A program made the position numbers and the translations under genes. From contig OY997649.1 in NCBI GenBank assembly GCA_963921795.1, forward strand, positions 63,059,402 to 63,123,401: a DNA stretch of 64,000 nt. Reading direction: 5' to 3'. This document shows, piece after piece, positions 1 to 11,612 of the stretch. Under the pieces are notes generated by a model. The model ran no database searches and was not told the origin of the DNA. It was given only the letters and a program-made list of their open reading frames with translations. This DNA comes from Nannobrachium achirus (Eukaryota; Chordata; Actinopteri; Myctophiformes; Myctophidae). Each line of letters opens with the position of its first letter. Positions within the stretch are counted from its first letter, which is position 1.

Positions 1-203
1 AGAAGAGGAAAGGTTGCAAGTGAGAACAAAAGTCAGACAAAGAGAGACAGTTAAGACCCATTGGTTCAGCAGCTAAAACTGGATACAGGATGGGTGGGCA
101 GTGGACACTAGGGAGTAGGGACATCTGGGCACCTAAATGTTTTGCTATTTTCAGTATTTTATACAAAAACTTAAATAAAAATAAAATAAAATTTGTCTAA
201 TGC
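1..203. other. Non-coding flank, nothing recognised
   Basis: Purine-rich single-copy-looking sequence leading into the first microsatellite. No exon, transposon end or structured RNA is visible. Confidence 0.5.
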
Positions 204-1310
<1,107 letters not shown>

Positions 1311-1336
1311 CCTACACGCACACGCACCCGCACCCG

Positions 1337-1373
<37 letters not shown>

Positions 1374-1430
1374 CCGCACCCGCACACACACACACACCCA
1401 CACCCACACGCACACGCACAACCACCCACC
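1311..1430. repeat. CA / CCCGCA compound microsatellite
   Basis: Degenerate repeat of CA dinucleotides mixed with CGCACC and CCCGCA blocks. No coding potential beyond repeat-encoded His/Thr runs. Confidence 0.9.
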
Positions 1431-2246
1431 CATACCGGCATACAGGCTTGCATGGATGCCAGGATACCGTCGCTGTCGGGTGGAAACCTTGCATGTCCAA
1501 AGGTTGTCAGGAAAAGATCCTGCGTTCCAATGAATCCCATGTACAGTAGCTATCATTTAGTAACAAGCTCTCTTAATACTTTGCACGTTTCACTTTATAC
1601 TAATCAACAGACACAATTGAATAATATCTTTCACTCAAGAAAAATAAAGCAGATCTACAAGCTCGCAATGCTAGTATTGCTACTTTTGTGTCACTGTAAT
1701 GTGACACAGTAGGGCGTTAATTTATGGAAAAAAAACATAAAAAGATGAAATACGGAGATACAAGGGTTTTTCTTTTTCTGCCCGACAGCGGCGATGTATA
1801 AGTGTCAGGCTGCTCTGCTCATTACTCTGTGCTCTCTAGCGTCTCTAAGGGGCTGACAGATCTCTGACAGCTGTCTTCGTCACCACACTGAGTCACACTC
1901 CAGATCTTCTAACGCTTCAACTTAATTATTAGACAACAAGGTCAGGTTTAAAACATGACTACTGGATTGTAATCTAATTATAAACTTATGTCAGCAGTCT
2001 GCGTCAGTGGCCCTTATTTTGTCATACAAGGGAATGTGACTCATAAGTCATAATAATAGAGTCATTAAAAGGAAACACGTGTGGAGTGCCAGGAGGTTCA
2101 GACCCCATGGGATACTTCTTGTGCGAGTCGCGAGGATCCCAGTTTGCATCCCTGACACCTGTCTTGTGTCACACGTGTCCTCTCACTCTGCCCTATAGGT
2201 TTTCTGTCTCTCCCATACTCTCTTTAGCTATACTCTCTTTAGCTAT
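1431..2246. other. Non-coding stretch, mostly unique
   Basis: No gene is recognisable. At 1641-1670 there is a half-copy of the recurring palindrome (AGCAGATCTACAAGCTC). The rest (about 1790-2090) looks like ordinary unique intron or intergenic DNA. Confidence 0.5.
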
Positions 2247-2440
2247 ATGCAAATGGTGTAAAGTAACTATATATTTACTCAAGTACTGTACTTAATGACA
2301 ATTTTGAGGTACATCTCAGAAGCAAATTATGTACTTTTACTCCACCGCAATTATTTGAAAGCTTTAGTTACTTTTTATATTTAGATTTTGATTACAAAAC
2401 ATACATCAACACATCAGCCCTATATACATTTCGTCCATTT

Positions 2441-2511
2441 GAAAATAGACAATCTACAAGCTCACAATGTGCAGATGCAACGCATTGTGAGCTTGTAGAT
2501 CCACTATTTTC
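2441..2511. repeat. Recurring palindrome, copy P1
   Basis: Near-perfect inverted repeat. The left arm reads GAAAATAGAC then ATCTACAAGCTCACAATG; the right arm is its complement, CGCATTGTGAGCTTGTAGAT then CTATTTTC. The loop is about 9 nt. It lies inside the AGTAACTA element. Confidence 0.85.
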
Positions 2512-2542
2512 TCAAGAATAAAGATTCATTTTGAAAACAGGA

Positions 2543-3001
2543 AATTTACTGTCCAACAGATATTGGAATAATATATGGTCAGTGATATATGAGATGTTGT
2601 ACTGTACTTGGGAAACCTGACACAGGACAATACACAAATAGAAGATATATACTGTACTGTACCTAGTTAAAGTATTATTGGCAGCTAGTAAAAAAGCAAT
2701 TACAAGGCTATGGTACAAAGCAGATCCTCCAACTTGTGAGCAGTGCCTGAGCATTGTGGAGGAGATATTTGTGATGGAGAAACTAACCCATAACTTAAGA
2801 TTGCAAGAGACTCTATTCCTCGAAAAATGGGAGAAATGGACTGGATATAGAACCCAACAGGACGATATCACTAACAATAGACAATGGCCACCCATGAATG
2901 GACTGGAATATGATGCTTGATAATGTTACATACACAGTAGGAACCCCTGCACTGTGACTGTAAGTGTGAATGAAAATCTGCAAATAAAAATGAAGTAAAA
3001 A
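2543..3001 (+). mobile_element. 5'-truncated L1/Tx1-type LINE fragment
   Basis: The fragment at 2678-2920 encodes a peptide with ASKKAITRLWYK, then a CEQCLSIVEEIFVMEKLTH stretch and LRLQETLF. This matches the C-terminal end of fish L1/Tx1 ORF2 proteins. A 3' UTR ending in AAATAAAAATGAAG follows. The 10-bp GAAAACAGGA occurs at 2533-2542 and again at 3002-3011, so it is a target-site duplication. The copy lacks endonuclease and RT core and cannot move on its own. Confidence 0.75.
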
Positions 3002-3055
3002 GAAAACAGGACATTTTGCATAATGAGCAGCCTACTTTTACTTTACCATCATCCC

Positions 3056-3473
3056 TTACATATGAACTGCCAGATCCATCCATACAGCATAACAAATAAA
3101 GGAATCGTTATAAGTTAGTTTGAAATGGTAATAATACAATGTCAATTCAGTTTAAACATGAAAGAGAAGAGTGCATGGAGACAAGGAGTTAAGAAAGGGA
3201 GAAGAAATGAATTGACAGTCAGAGAGAACACGGATCATGAGTGTGTAGGAGGAGTTTGCATGCTGTTATTGAAATGGTTGATGAAGGCTTGTCAGATCCG
3301 GTAGAATTTGTCTCACTGACACCTTTATTTTTTTCAGATGATTCATAACTATCTTTCATAAGGGCAGTGTGGGTTAGAGTCTGTGTTTGTTTTCCAGTTA
3401 TGTTCAAAGTACATTAGGAACAAAAGAATAAAGCCATTGCATGCTTGGTTGTGAGCAAATGGGGCATGTTTAC
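3056..3473. other. Non-coding stretch, nothing recognised
   Basis: A+T-rich sequence with no splice-bounded coding exon, no tandem repeat and no recognisable transposon terminus. Confidence 0.5.
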
Positions 3474-3955
3474 AATAGTGTAAAGTAACTAAGTACATGT
3501 ACTCAAGTAGACCTGCTGTATGTAAATGTTTTTTTACTCCGATGGAGTATGTTCTAAATTCCAATCATTTTACTTTTACTCCATTACATCTCAGAGATAA
3601 ATTATATGTACTTTTACTCCACTATAATTATTTGAAAACTTTAGTTACAAGTTACTTTGTAGATTTTGATTATTATTACAAAACAACTTCAGACCTATTT
3701 GGCAATTTGAAAATAGCCGATCTACAAGCTCACAATGCGTCGCAAGTTGTGAGCTTGTACCGTAGATCTGCTATTTTCAAAGGATTTGTATACATTTTTT
3801 TACATTTGAAAACTTGAGAACCAAGTATATTTTGGTGCCAATATTTTTTGTACCTTTACCTTAGCTTTTGAATACTTAACTCGTACTTGTAACAGAGTAT
3901 TTCTCCAACAGGGTATTGCTACTTTTACTTAAGCAGTACTCCTTCCATCACTGGA
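3474..3955 (+). mobile_element. AGTAACTA-family DNA element, copy B
   Basis: Left end GTGTAAAGTAACTAAGTAC; right end TACTTTTACTTAAGCAGTAC then CCATCACTGG. Homologous to copies A and E. Contains palindrome P2 in its middle. Non-coding. Confidence 0.7.
3709..3778. repeat. Recurring palindrome, copy P2
   Basis: Left arm GAAAATAGCCGATCTACAAG then CTCACAATGCG. The right arm complements it, with a short CCG insertion between GCTTGTA and TAGATC. It sits centrally in AGTAACTA copy B. Confidence 0.85.
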
Positions 3956-4658
3956 TGTTTGCAGATTGAAGGCATTTTACCCGGCGGTTTTCTTTTGTTT
4001 CGTCTGCTTGCTAAGCGATCCCACTTAGAGCCCATTCATCTGTGAATACTGATGAGTGGAGCATCTTTAACTCATTGCATGCCAGGCCCGATAGTCCCGA
4101 GATTATTTCAATGTCTTTCCCTGCCAGGCCCGATAGTCCCGAGAATTTCCGCCATTTTGAAAAAAAAAAAAAAAAAAAAAAAAAATCAAAAAAATTTTTT
4201 TTCAAATTTTTTTTTGGACCCCAAAAAATGTAGTAGGCATGATAGAAATCGCGAAATTGCATGTTTAACCCCCATAGCAACCCCATCTATCAAACATGGC
4301 AGCCATCTTTGTTTACATTTTAGGAAAACATAATGGCTTGTATCTCATGAATGCCTGAACGGATTTCCATTCGGATTTTTTTGTTTGAAAGCTGTGAGCA
4401 ATGTGGACACACGTGGTGCATTATCTAGGCATGGGTGTGCATGATCCGTGCACTATGAATTACATGGAAGTCTATGGAGACCAGAGGCACCATAGAGTAC
4501 GAAGGTATTGTTAAATGGCGGGGAATGTGTTAAACCCAAGACTTCCAGAGACGTCCGACTGTGTCTTGGCAGCTCCAGACATGCACAGCGGAACAGAGGA
4601 GCTCATCAGACAGAAAGACAAATTCTAGGCTATATCGATTTTGTATTAGTCCAAATGG
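3956..4658. other. Repeat-like non-coding sequence with poly(A)
   Basis: The 20-mer CAGGCCCGATAGTCCCGAGA occurs twice (about 4083 and 4124) ahead of a poly(A)/poly(T) inverted tract at 4160-4217. The following 300 bp look like old interspersed repeat. No gene is seen. Confidence 0.5.
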
Positions 4659-5791
4659 GAGAGCAGTCAGAGCACGCTCTCCAGGAGATGAGACAGAACG
4701 CTCTCCAGGAGACGAGACAGAACGCTCTCCAGGAGATGAGACAGAACGCTCTCCAGGAGATGAGACAGAACGCTCTCCAGGAGATGAGACAGAGTGCAGT
4801 AGACAGGAGAGCACGCTCTCCAGGAGATGAGACAGAGTGAGAGCACGCTCTCCAGGAGATGAGACAGAGTGCAGTAGGAGAGCACGCTCTCCAGGAGATG
4901 AGACAGAGTGCAGTAGACAGGAGAGCACGCTCTCCAGGAGATGAGACAGAGTGCAGTAGACAGGAGAGCACGCTCTCCAGGAGATGAGACAGAGTGCAGT
5001 AGGAGAGCACGCTCTCCAGGAGATGAGACAGAGTGCAGTAGACAGGAGAGCACGCTCTCCAGGAGATGAGACAGAGTGCAGTAGACAGGAGAGCACGCTC
5101 TCCAGGAGATGAGACAGAGTGCAGTAGACAGGAGAGCACGCTCTCCAGGAGACGAGACAGAGTGCAGTAGACAGGAGAGCACGCTCTCCAGGAGATGAGA
5201 CAGAGTGAGAGCACGCTCTCCAGGAGATGAGACAGAGTGCAGTAGGAGAGCACGCTCTCCAGGAGATGAGACAGAGTGCAGTAGACAGGAGAGCACGCTC
5301 TCCAGGAGATGAGACAGAGTGCAGTAGACAGGAGAGCACGCTCTCCAGGAGATGAGACAGAGTGCAGTAGGAGAGCACGCTCTCCAGGAGATGAGACAGA
5401 GTGCAGTAGACAGGAGAGCACGCTCTCCAGGAGATGAGACAGAGTGCAGTAGACAGGAGAGCACGCTCTCCAGGAGATGAGACAGAGTGCAGTAGACAGG
5501 AGAGCACGCTCTCCAGGAGATGAGACAGAGTGCAGTAGGAGAGCACGCTCTCCAGGAGATGAGACAGAGTGCAGTAGACAGGAGAGCACGCTCTCCAGGA
5601 GATGAGACAGAGTGCAGTAGACAGGAGAGCACGCTCTCCAGGAGATGAGACAGAGTGCAGTAGACAGGAGAGCACGCTCTCCAGGAGATGAGACAGAGTG
5701 CAGTAGACAGGAGAGCACGCTCTCCAGGAGACGAGACAGAGTGCAGTAGGAGAGCACGCTCTGCAGGAGATGAGACAGAGTGCAGTAGACA
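4659..5791. repeat. Minisatellite, 43-bp basic unit with 39- and 32-bp variants
   Basis: About 27 units of a sequence built round AGAGCACGCTCTCCAGGAG, ATGAGACAGAGTGCAGTAGA and CAGG. The first few units are short 21-22-bp versions. Variants lack 4 bp or 11 bp. Each unit holds a GAGAGCACGCTCTC palindrome. The long minus-strand reading frames here (up to 456 codons, in all three frames) arise only because the unit has no stop codon in those frames. A 368-bp higher-order period is visible (see findings). Confidence 0.95.
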
Positions 5792-6485
5792 GTGTGGGTG
5801 CTTGGATGTCAGTCAATAGTATTCTGGGAATGGAGAAGTAAAGACATTTCCAGTCAGAGATGCACAAAATTCTGGAAGGTATATTTGAGAGATGTACCAC
5901 CAGTAAGACTCCCTAATCGGGAGATAAGCGAATGTCAGGTTGCATGTTTACACGCAGCCTCATGGTGGCGCTGGGGCATGTGCCGGAAGATGTGAAGATT
6001 TTAAGTGACATGTATGCCTATGTGTTGAGGGAATGTGCGCGGCTAATTGCAAAGAAAAGGCATGTGGTGTTCATGATTTTCTTTTTTGAAAAGGGAGCAA
6101 TCCAGCAAACTTTAGAAGGCAATCGTAGCCTATCATAATGCATGTTGATGACATGAGTTGCGAGATACTGTGTCCCGATGTGCGTGATCTTTAGGCAACA
6201 TCTGTAGGAGCAGTGTCCATTAATGTTGTCTGCAAATAGCAACCTCATGGTGGCGCTAGAAGAGGGGCATGTGAGAAATCAGGGGCGGAGGTTGTGGTTT
6301 GCTAACCAAGGAGTGTGTGTGCAAAGTTTGGCATGGATAGGGGCGACCGGTGCCGGAGATAAGAGTAGGGCCAAAAGTGTGACGTGAGTAACGTGACGTG
6401 ACGTGACGTGACGTGACGTGACGTGACGGACAGGCGGAGGGAGGGGAGGGACTGACGGACAGCCAGTGGAGGTTTTGATAGTAAC
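5792..6485. repeat. Interspersed repeat with CTCATGGTGGCGCTAG motif and GTGAC tract
   Basis: CTCATGGTGGCGCT occurs at about 5960 and 6243. The second copy continues into GTGTGTGTGCAAAGTTTGGC, then a (GTGAC)n tract at 6365-6428 and GGACAG repeats. An inverted homologous copy lies at 20850-21060. This is a common fish repeat type. It also carries a CTAATCGGGAGATAAGCG module shared with 47228-47265. Confidence 0.6.
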
Positions 6486-6945
6486 TGCGACCTAACGGTC
6501 GCAAATACAATGTTTTCCTTCCCGATACCAACTCCAGTACACTGATCAAAGTGGCCCTCAGGGTTCCTTGAGGGGGTTCCAAATGGACCCTAGCAAGTCT
6601 GTAACTCTGAGAGTGTACAAATGGAATTAAATGGACCTGCAAAAACAAAAAAACATACTAGCACCAAAAGAATTACATAGGATGCAGCACTAGAATCACA
6701 TAAACTCGGAAAACAACAAACCACTAAAAAACAGAGTAGTTCAAGAAGAGAGTAGCGCCACGCTTTGATCTCGCCGCAGACTGGAAGTGGCGTCGCTGGA
6801 GTCTGGTGATATTTTTGTAATATGATACATTGTAACCGAGGCATCTTCACTCGCTGGTAAGTAGACTAAATCACGTCATTTTCACCCTTTTAACGCATTC
6901 ACAGGCTGTGAATGCGTTAGTTTTGACTTGAATGTGGTGTGACTG
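6486..6945. other. Non-coding stretch with degraded hAT-like fragment
   Basis: At 6549-6640 the GTTCCTTGAGGGGGTTCC and CTGTAACTCTGAGAGTGTAC motifs resemble pieces at 40510-40615 and 48965-49000. This marks a decayed DNA element. The remainder is unrecognised. Confidence 0.45.
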
Positions 6946-7434
6946 TAGCCTCGCAAGCCATTCCGAGTTACGTCATCACCCATGTGCTTCCTTTCTCGGT
7001 CTGGTGTCCCTCCCATCGAGTCTCTTTATTAGAATTTGGTTCTCAATTTCCAATCAAAAGGCTGCATTTCGAGCGAACCCGCCTCACACCGCTCCTGATT
7101 GGTCGAGCGGCTGCTACAGCTCTCGCATTTTGACAACAAACATGGCGGACCCCATGTCCGATGCGAGTTCACAAATCGCAAATAAAAGCTGCATTAAGCG
7201 AAGTTTTATCTGAAATCAACGGCATCTCATAACTTAAAAACGAACAACAGTTTGCACCTTTGGAATTTCTGTCTGGAAAAGACTTATTTGATGTTCTCCC
7301 GACGATGTTTTGATGCGCTGATGACTACTGAATGGACCTGTCAGTCAAAGTAAGTAACTACGTCATCGCGTAATGCATTGTCTATGGGGAACTCCCAGAC
7401 TCTCCTTTTGGAGAGTCTGGCTGTTGCGAGGCTA
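6946..7434. mobile_element. Mutator-like non-autonomous element with 9-bp target duplication
   Basis: The ends are inverted: TAGCCTCGCAA at the left and TTGCGAGGCTA at the right. The flanks carry an exact 9-bp duplication, GTGTGACTG (6937-6945 and 7435-7443). A 9-bp duplication is characteristic of Mutator-like transposition. The 489-bp interior has no transposase. It carries AACATGGCGGACCCCATG and, near the right end, a CAGACTCTCC/GGAGAGTCTG hairpin. Confidence 0.75.
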
Positions 7435-7548
7435 GTGTGACTGTCCTTGTGGTTTAGAGACACCCAGTAGGGGACACACGTCCATCATTCACAGAGGACA
7501 CTAATGTGTACTGACAGAGTGAATAAACACATCAGCAAATCTCCCTGC

Positions 7549-7562
7549 ACACACACAAAAAC

Positions 7563-7647
<85 letters not shown>
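7549..7647. repeat. (CA)n microsatellite
   Basis: About 95 bp of nearly pure CA repeat ending in CATGCGCAC. Confidence 0.97.
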
Positions 7648-7649
<2 letters not shown>

Positions 7650-7728
7650 CGCACAAAGACGCAAGATAAGGTGACCTTACATAGCCTCTGTTAGTCCGCA
7701 CTGTAAAAAGTCCAGCACACATTATGTT

Positions 7729-7919
7729 ATATTTTTGTCCATGCCTTACCTATTATCCCTAAACTTCTTTGCCTTTTTTCATATCCAATCTACATTGACA
7801 CGTTGTGAACTTGTAGAGCATGCAGCTATTTGAACTATTTCAAAATGTTCTTCAAAATAGTAAAAAAAAAAAAAAAGACAAAGAAGTTTAGGGATAAGGG
7901 GCAAGGCATGGACAAAAAT
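7729..7919. mobile_element. MITE with ~48-bp terminal inverted repeats
   Basis: The left end TATTTTTGTCCATGCCTTAC, continuing with ATCCCTAAACTTCTTTG, is mirrored by the right end CAAAGAAGTTTAGGGATAAG then GGCATGGACAAAAATA. The interior carries a degenerate copy of the recurring palindrome (CGTTGTGAACTTGTAGAGCA) and a poly(A). No coding potential. Confidence 0.7.
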
Positions 7920-8220
7920 AGGGCCCATTGTGTCATTTCATATCAATGCTGAGTGCCTCTCAAAACCTCTCATGTTATATTCTCGCCCTTGGGGCGTCTT
8001 ACTGGTTATAGACTATAGATATATGTTTTCTTGTGTGCAACTGCATACATTTATTAACCACTTTCAATCCCGTCAATATATCTTAAAAAAAAAGAAAAAG
8101 AAATCTGAGATTAGCTCCGGACACAGAGACAGACAGACAGATACACACAGACAGACCAACTTATAGACAGGCTGACTTCTGAAAAAGCCACACCGTAAAA
8201 AGTGTTGTACGGTTGGTTGC

Positions 8221-8279
8221 AGTGGTGTAAAATAACTAAGAACATTTACTCAAATACTGTAATTGATCTGCTATTTTCA
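8221..8279 (+). mobile_element. AGTAACTA-family fragment, copy C
   Basis: CAGTGGTGTAAAATAACTAA plus ACATTTACTCAAATACTG match the left end of copies A and B. It breaks off at a half palindrome (GATCTGCTATTTTCAAA), where the next LINE-derived sequence starts. Confidence 0.6.
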
Positions 8280-8690
8280 AATCTACTTCCTTCGCCGTTT
8301 AAGATCATTTGGTGCTAGTAGACAGATTCTTCTTAAGTTTTTCACTTCTGTTATTATGAGTGTTCTTCAGTACTGTAGTACCACCTGGTATGGATGCTTG
8401 TCTGCAGCCCTAAAGTCACAACTGCTGCAACAACTGAACATTTGTTAAAAGATAGTTGGACAACCACTTCAGAGGCTATATACAACTACGTATGATAACA
8501 GCATTCTAAGGTTGGCAAGAAATATTACCTCTAATAGTAGCCATGTGTTGCATAGAGAATATAGGTTGCTGCCTTCAGGAAGGAGATACAGTGTTCCAGA
8601 ATACAATAAGGTCAGACTAAAAAGGTCCTTTGTCCATCAGTTGACTTTAAGGCTTAATCAGGAGTTTGGCCAGAGGTAGGCTAGGTGGTG
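8279..8690 (+). pseudogene. Decayed non-LTR retrotransposon C-terminus
   Basis: Conceptual translation gives IYFLRRLRSFGASRQILLKF, then FFTSVIMSVLQYCSTTWYG and, after a stop codon at about 8446, KIVGQPLQRLYTTTYDN followed by LHREYRLLPSGRRYSVPEY. This order (YFLRRLRSF, TTWYG, KIVG, LLPSGRRY) is the C-terminal tail typical of fish LINE ORF2 proteins. The clade cannot be fixed from this fragment. It is broken by at least one stop and has no RT core, so it is a dead fragment. Confidence 0.7.
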
Positions 8691-9359
8691 GACATTGCTC
8701 TTGTCTATATTATCCTTATGTATGTAAACCTGTCTTGTTTTTTGTTCCCTTGTGTCAAATGTTTGTATATATGTTTCGCATACATGGCTGCTGTGTCGCA
8801 AGAAAAATGTCAGTCTGTGAACTGACAATAACGTACTATATCATATCATATCGTAAAGGCCTCCAGAGAATCAGACCAATAACAGATCATGCATTCCTGC
8901 CCAGACAAAAAAAAACACACAAAAAACAAGAGACTTCATAGGCTTACCAAGGAGAAACAATCTAGACTCGGTCCACTTAAAGATGACGCTAGTGTTCTCC
9001 TTAAGAAACTCACAAAATTAATTATTTATATGCTTTATACAGTATACACTAGCCTCTATCTCATCCAGTATAATATATTACTATAAATATATTATATATA
9101 GTATATCTTACTGTATATGACCATGTTTGATCTTTGCCTAGTTTTTGTTTTAAATTTGAAGCACACTGACTCTACGCCTGTTGCATGTAATGTGCTGCAT
9201 AATTTCACTTGACTTGGATGTTGTGTAACAGTGCATACATACAATGTCAATGAATCAAATCATATAAAAAAAACTAAAGAATATAGCCTTGCATCAACTC
9301 TCTAGAATGTTATATTCCAGTGGTGTTCCTGAAAAGACTTGAAGCCGTAAATTGTGTTT

Positions 9360-9360
<1 letters not shown>
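8691..9360. other. A+T-rich non-coding stretch
   Basis: Includes short ATATC repeats near 8838 and an AT-rich palindromic patch at 9060-9115. No gene or transposon terminus is recognised. Confidence 0.5.

Positions 9361-9435
<75 letters not shown>
9361..9435. repeat. (GA)n microsatellite
   Basis: Pure GA repeat of about 74 bp. Confidence 0.97.
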
Positions 9436-9436
<1 letters not shown>

Positions 9437-9612
9437 GGTGGGGGAACCCTGAGAAGCACATTTGGTATGTCGCCCAAGTCGGATAGAAACCTCATATTAT
9501 GTCCAAAACGGTCACTTTTCAGGATTCAAATTCAAAAATAGCAAAAGTACAGCAACGATACATTATTCATGTGAGGGAGCTTTTAGTGACTCTAGTTGAG
9601 TTGTTTTCCCCT

Positions 9613-10668
9613 GGTCTACTGGTAGTGCTAGGGGTTTGAAGGTCTACTGGTAGTGCTAGGGTTTGAAGGTCTACTGGTAGTGCTAGGGGTTTGAAGGTCT
9701 ACTGGTAGTGCTAGGGGTTTGAAGGTCTACTGGTAGTGCTAGGGTTTGAAGGTCTACTGGTAGTGCTAGGGTTTGAAGGTCTACTGGTAGTGCTAGGGGT
9801 TTGAAGGTCTACTGGTAGTGCTAGGGGTTTGAAGGTCTACTGGTAGTGCTAGGGTTTGAAGGTCTACTGGTAGTGCTAGGGTTTGAAGGTCTACTGGTAG
9901 TGCTAGGGGTTTGAAGGTCTACTGGTAGTGCTAGGGGTTTGAAGGTCTACTGGTAGTGCTAGGGTTTGAAGGTCTACTGGTAGTGCTAGGGTTTGAAGGT
10001 CTACTGGTAGTGCTAGGGGTTTGAAGGTCTACTGGTAGTGCTAGGGGTTTGAAGGTCTACTGGTAGTGCTAGGGTTTGAAGGTCTACTGGTAGTGCTAGG
10101 GGTTTGAAGGTCTACTGGTAGTGCTAGGGGTTTGAAGGTCTACTGGTAGTGCTAGGGGTTTGAAGGTCTACTGGTAGTGCTAGGGGTTTGAAGGTCTACT
10201 GGTAGTGCTAGGGGTTTGAAGGTCTACTGGTAGTGCTAGGGGTTTGAAGGTCTACTGGTAGTGCTAGGGGTTTGAAGGTCTACTGGTAGTGCTAGGGTTT
10301 GAAGGTCTACTGGTAGTGCTAGGGGTTTGAAGGTCTACTGGTAGTGCTAGGGTTTGAAGGTCTACTGGTAGTGCTAGGGGTTTGTTTTCCCCTGGTCTAC
10401 TGGTAGTGCTAGGGGTTTGAAGGTCTACTGGTAGTGCTAGGGGTTTGAAGGTCTACTGGTAGTGCTAGGGTTTGAAGGTCTACTGGTAGTGCTAGGGTTT
10501 GAAGGTCTACTGGTAGTGCTAGGGTTTGAAGGTCTACTGGTAGTGCTAGGGGTTTGAAGGTCTACTGGTAGTGCTAGGGGTTTGAAGGTCTACTGGTAGT
10601 GCTAGGGGTTTGAAGGTCTACTGGTAGTGCTAGGGGTTTGAAGGTCTACTGGTAGCGCTAGGGGTTTG
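9613..10668. repeat. Minisatellite, 27/28-bp unit
   Basis: About 38 copies of GGTCTACTGGTAGTGCTAGG followed by G(G)TTTGAA. Units differ mainly by three or four Gs (27 or 28 bp). Much of the first half repeats in the order 28-28-27-27, a 110-bp higher-order unit. A TTTTCCCCT insertion precedes a unit at 9604 and again at 10382. Confidence 0.96.
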
Positions 10669-10837
10669 AATCCACCGTGGCATCTCCATATACAAACACA
10701 ATCGGCCCGTGTTGGACGGAAAGATTGGGATCGGAGGCGCTGCATCTTCCCGTTGTGGGCTCCTCACTGGCAGGTAAGCCAGTAGGAAACAACAGCAGTG
10801 TCAAAACACATAAATGTGAGTGGAGGAATTAACTGGC
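10669..10837. other. Short non-coding spacer
   Basis: Unique-looking sequence between the minisatellite and the TTAA element. Nothing recognised. Confidence 0.4.
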
Positions 10838-10841
10838 TTAA

Positions 10842-11032
10842 AGGGCCACTTCACCTCTGGGACAACTAGATCTTATTTTATTGTTGTTTGGGACACAATC
10901 AACACAATCCTGAGTTATTTTTTGTATTCAATCTGTGTTTTGAGATATTTTAGTATTTCAGCTGTGCTAGTGATGCATTGTCCCAAACAACAATAAAGTA
11001 AGATCTGGTTGTACCAGAGGTGAAGTGGCCCT
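10842..11032. mobile_element. TTAA-flanked MITE (AGGGCCACTTCACC family), copy 1
   Basis: 191-bp element flanked by TTAA on both sides (10838-10841 and 11033-11036). The terminal inverted repeats are about 55 bp, starting AGGGCCACTTCACCTCTGG and continuing to TTGTTGTTTGGGACA. TTAA targets are typical of piggyBac- and Kolobok-type transposition; which one applies cannot be decided here. A second, rearranged copy lies at 62895-63242. Confidence 0.8.
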
Positions 11033-11165
11033 TTAATGACTAAATTGGGGAGAAAAAGGAGTAAAGAAAAAAGGTAAAAAATGAAATAAAAATAGTCTAC
11101 TCTACATTATATAAAAAAAACGTTATCTAGATGTATGCTGTTTTCTCGTCCAAAAATGTTTAGAC

Positions 11166-11284
11166 ATGTTTAGAGATGTTTTACATTTTGAATTCCGGAC
11201 TTTTACTTGCAACGGAGTATTTCTACATTGCAGTATTGGTACTTTTACTCAAGTATAATATTTGAGTACGTCTTGCACCACTGC
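11166..11284 (+). mobile_element. AGTAACTA-family right-end fragment, copy D
   Basis: GACTTTTACTTGCAACGGAG and GGTACTTTTACTCAAGTATA then GCACCACTGC match the 3' half of the family. The left part is missing. Confidence 0.6.
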
Positions 11285-11427
11285 TAAGGTACTGTACAAT
11301 ATAGAAACTGGACAGTAAACCCTGTAGGGTCATTGAAGACACAACAGATGGACTGTTTCTGCTGTTTCTGCCGTCAGGCAAGCGGTTCTGCAGTCTCAAA
11401 GCCCAGACGAGAAAAGCTGTTTTCCAC

Positions 11428-11612
11428 TGGGAAAGCAGGTTTCTTTCTACACAATGGACACTAAGGGCCTGTTTTTAAAGCAGGTTTCTCTCAACACAAT
11501 GGACACTAAGGGCCTGTTTTTAAAGCAGGTTTCTCTCAACACAATGGACACTAAGGGCCTGTTTTTAAAGCAGGTTTCTCTCAACACAATGGACACTAAG
11601 GGCCTGTTTTGT
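11428..11612. repeat. 45-bp tandem repeat, about four copies
   Basis: Unit AAAGCAGGTTTCTCTCAACA then CAATGGACACTAAGGGCCTG and TTTTT. The first copy is diverged (TTTCTTTCTACACAA); the others are nearly identical. Confidence 0.92.

Larger units (their letters stand above)
2247..3055 (+). mobile_element. Non-autonomous DNA element (AGTAACTA family), copy A, interrupted
   Basis: Starts GGTGTAAAGTAACTA followed by TTTACTCAAGTACTGTACTT, and ends in a CTACTTTTACTTTACC tail. These features recur in copies at 3474, 8221, 11166 and 14272. The family is a common short DNA repeat of spiny-rayed fishes. Copy A carries the palindrome at 2441-2511 and is split by an L1/Tx1 fragment at 2543-3001. It is non-coding. 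Confidence 0.65.

Noticed and set aside
4530-5900. Long minus-strand protein of 321-456 residues
   Set aside because: The frame consists of repeated SSPGERALLSTALCLIS-type peptides produced by the minisatellite in all three frames; no start context or family.
9613-10668. Interstitial telomere repeat
   Set aside because: CTAGGGGTTTG recalls TTAGGG or TTTAGGG, but the unit is 27-28 bp and contains no tandem hexamers.
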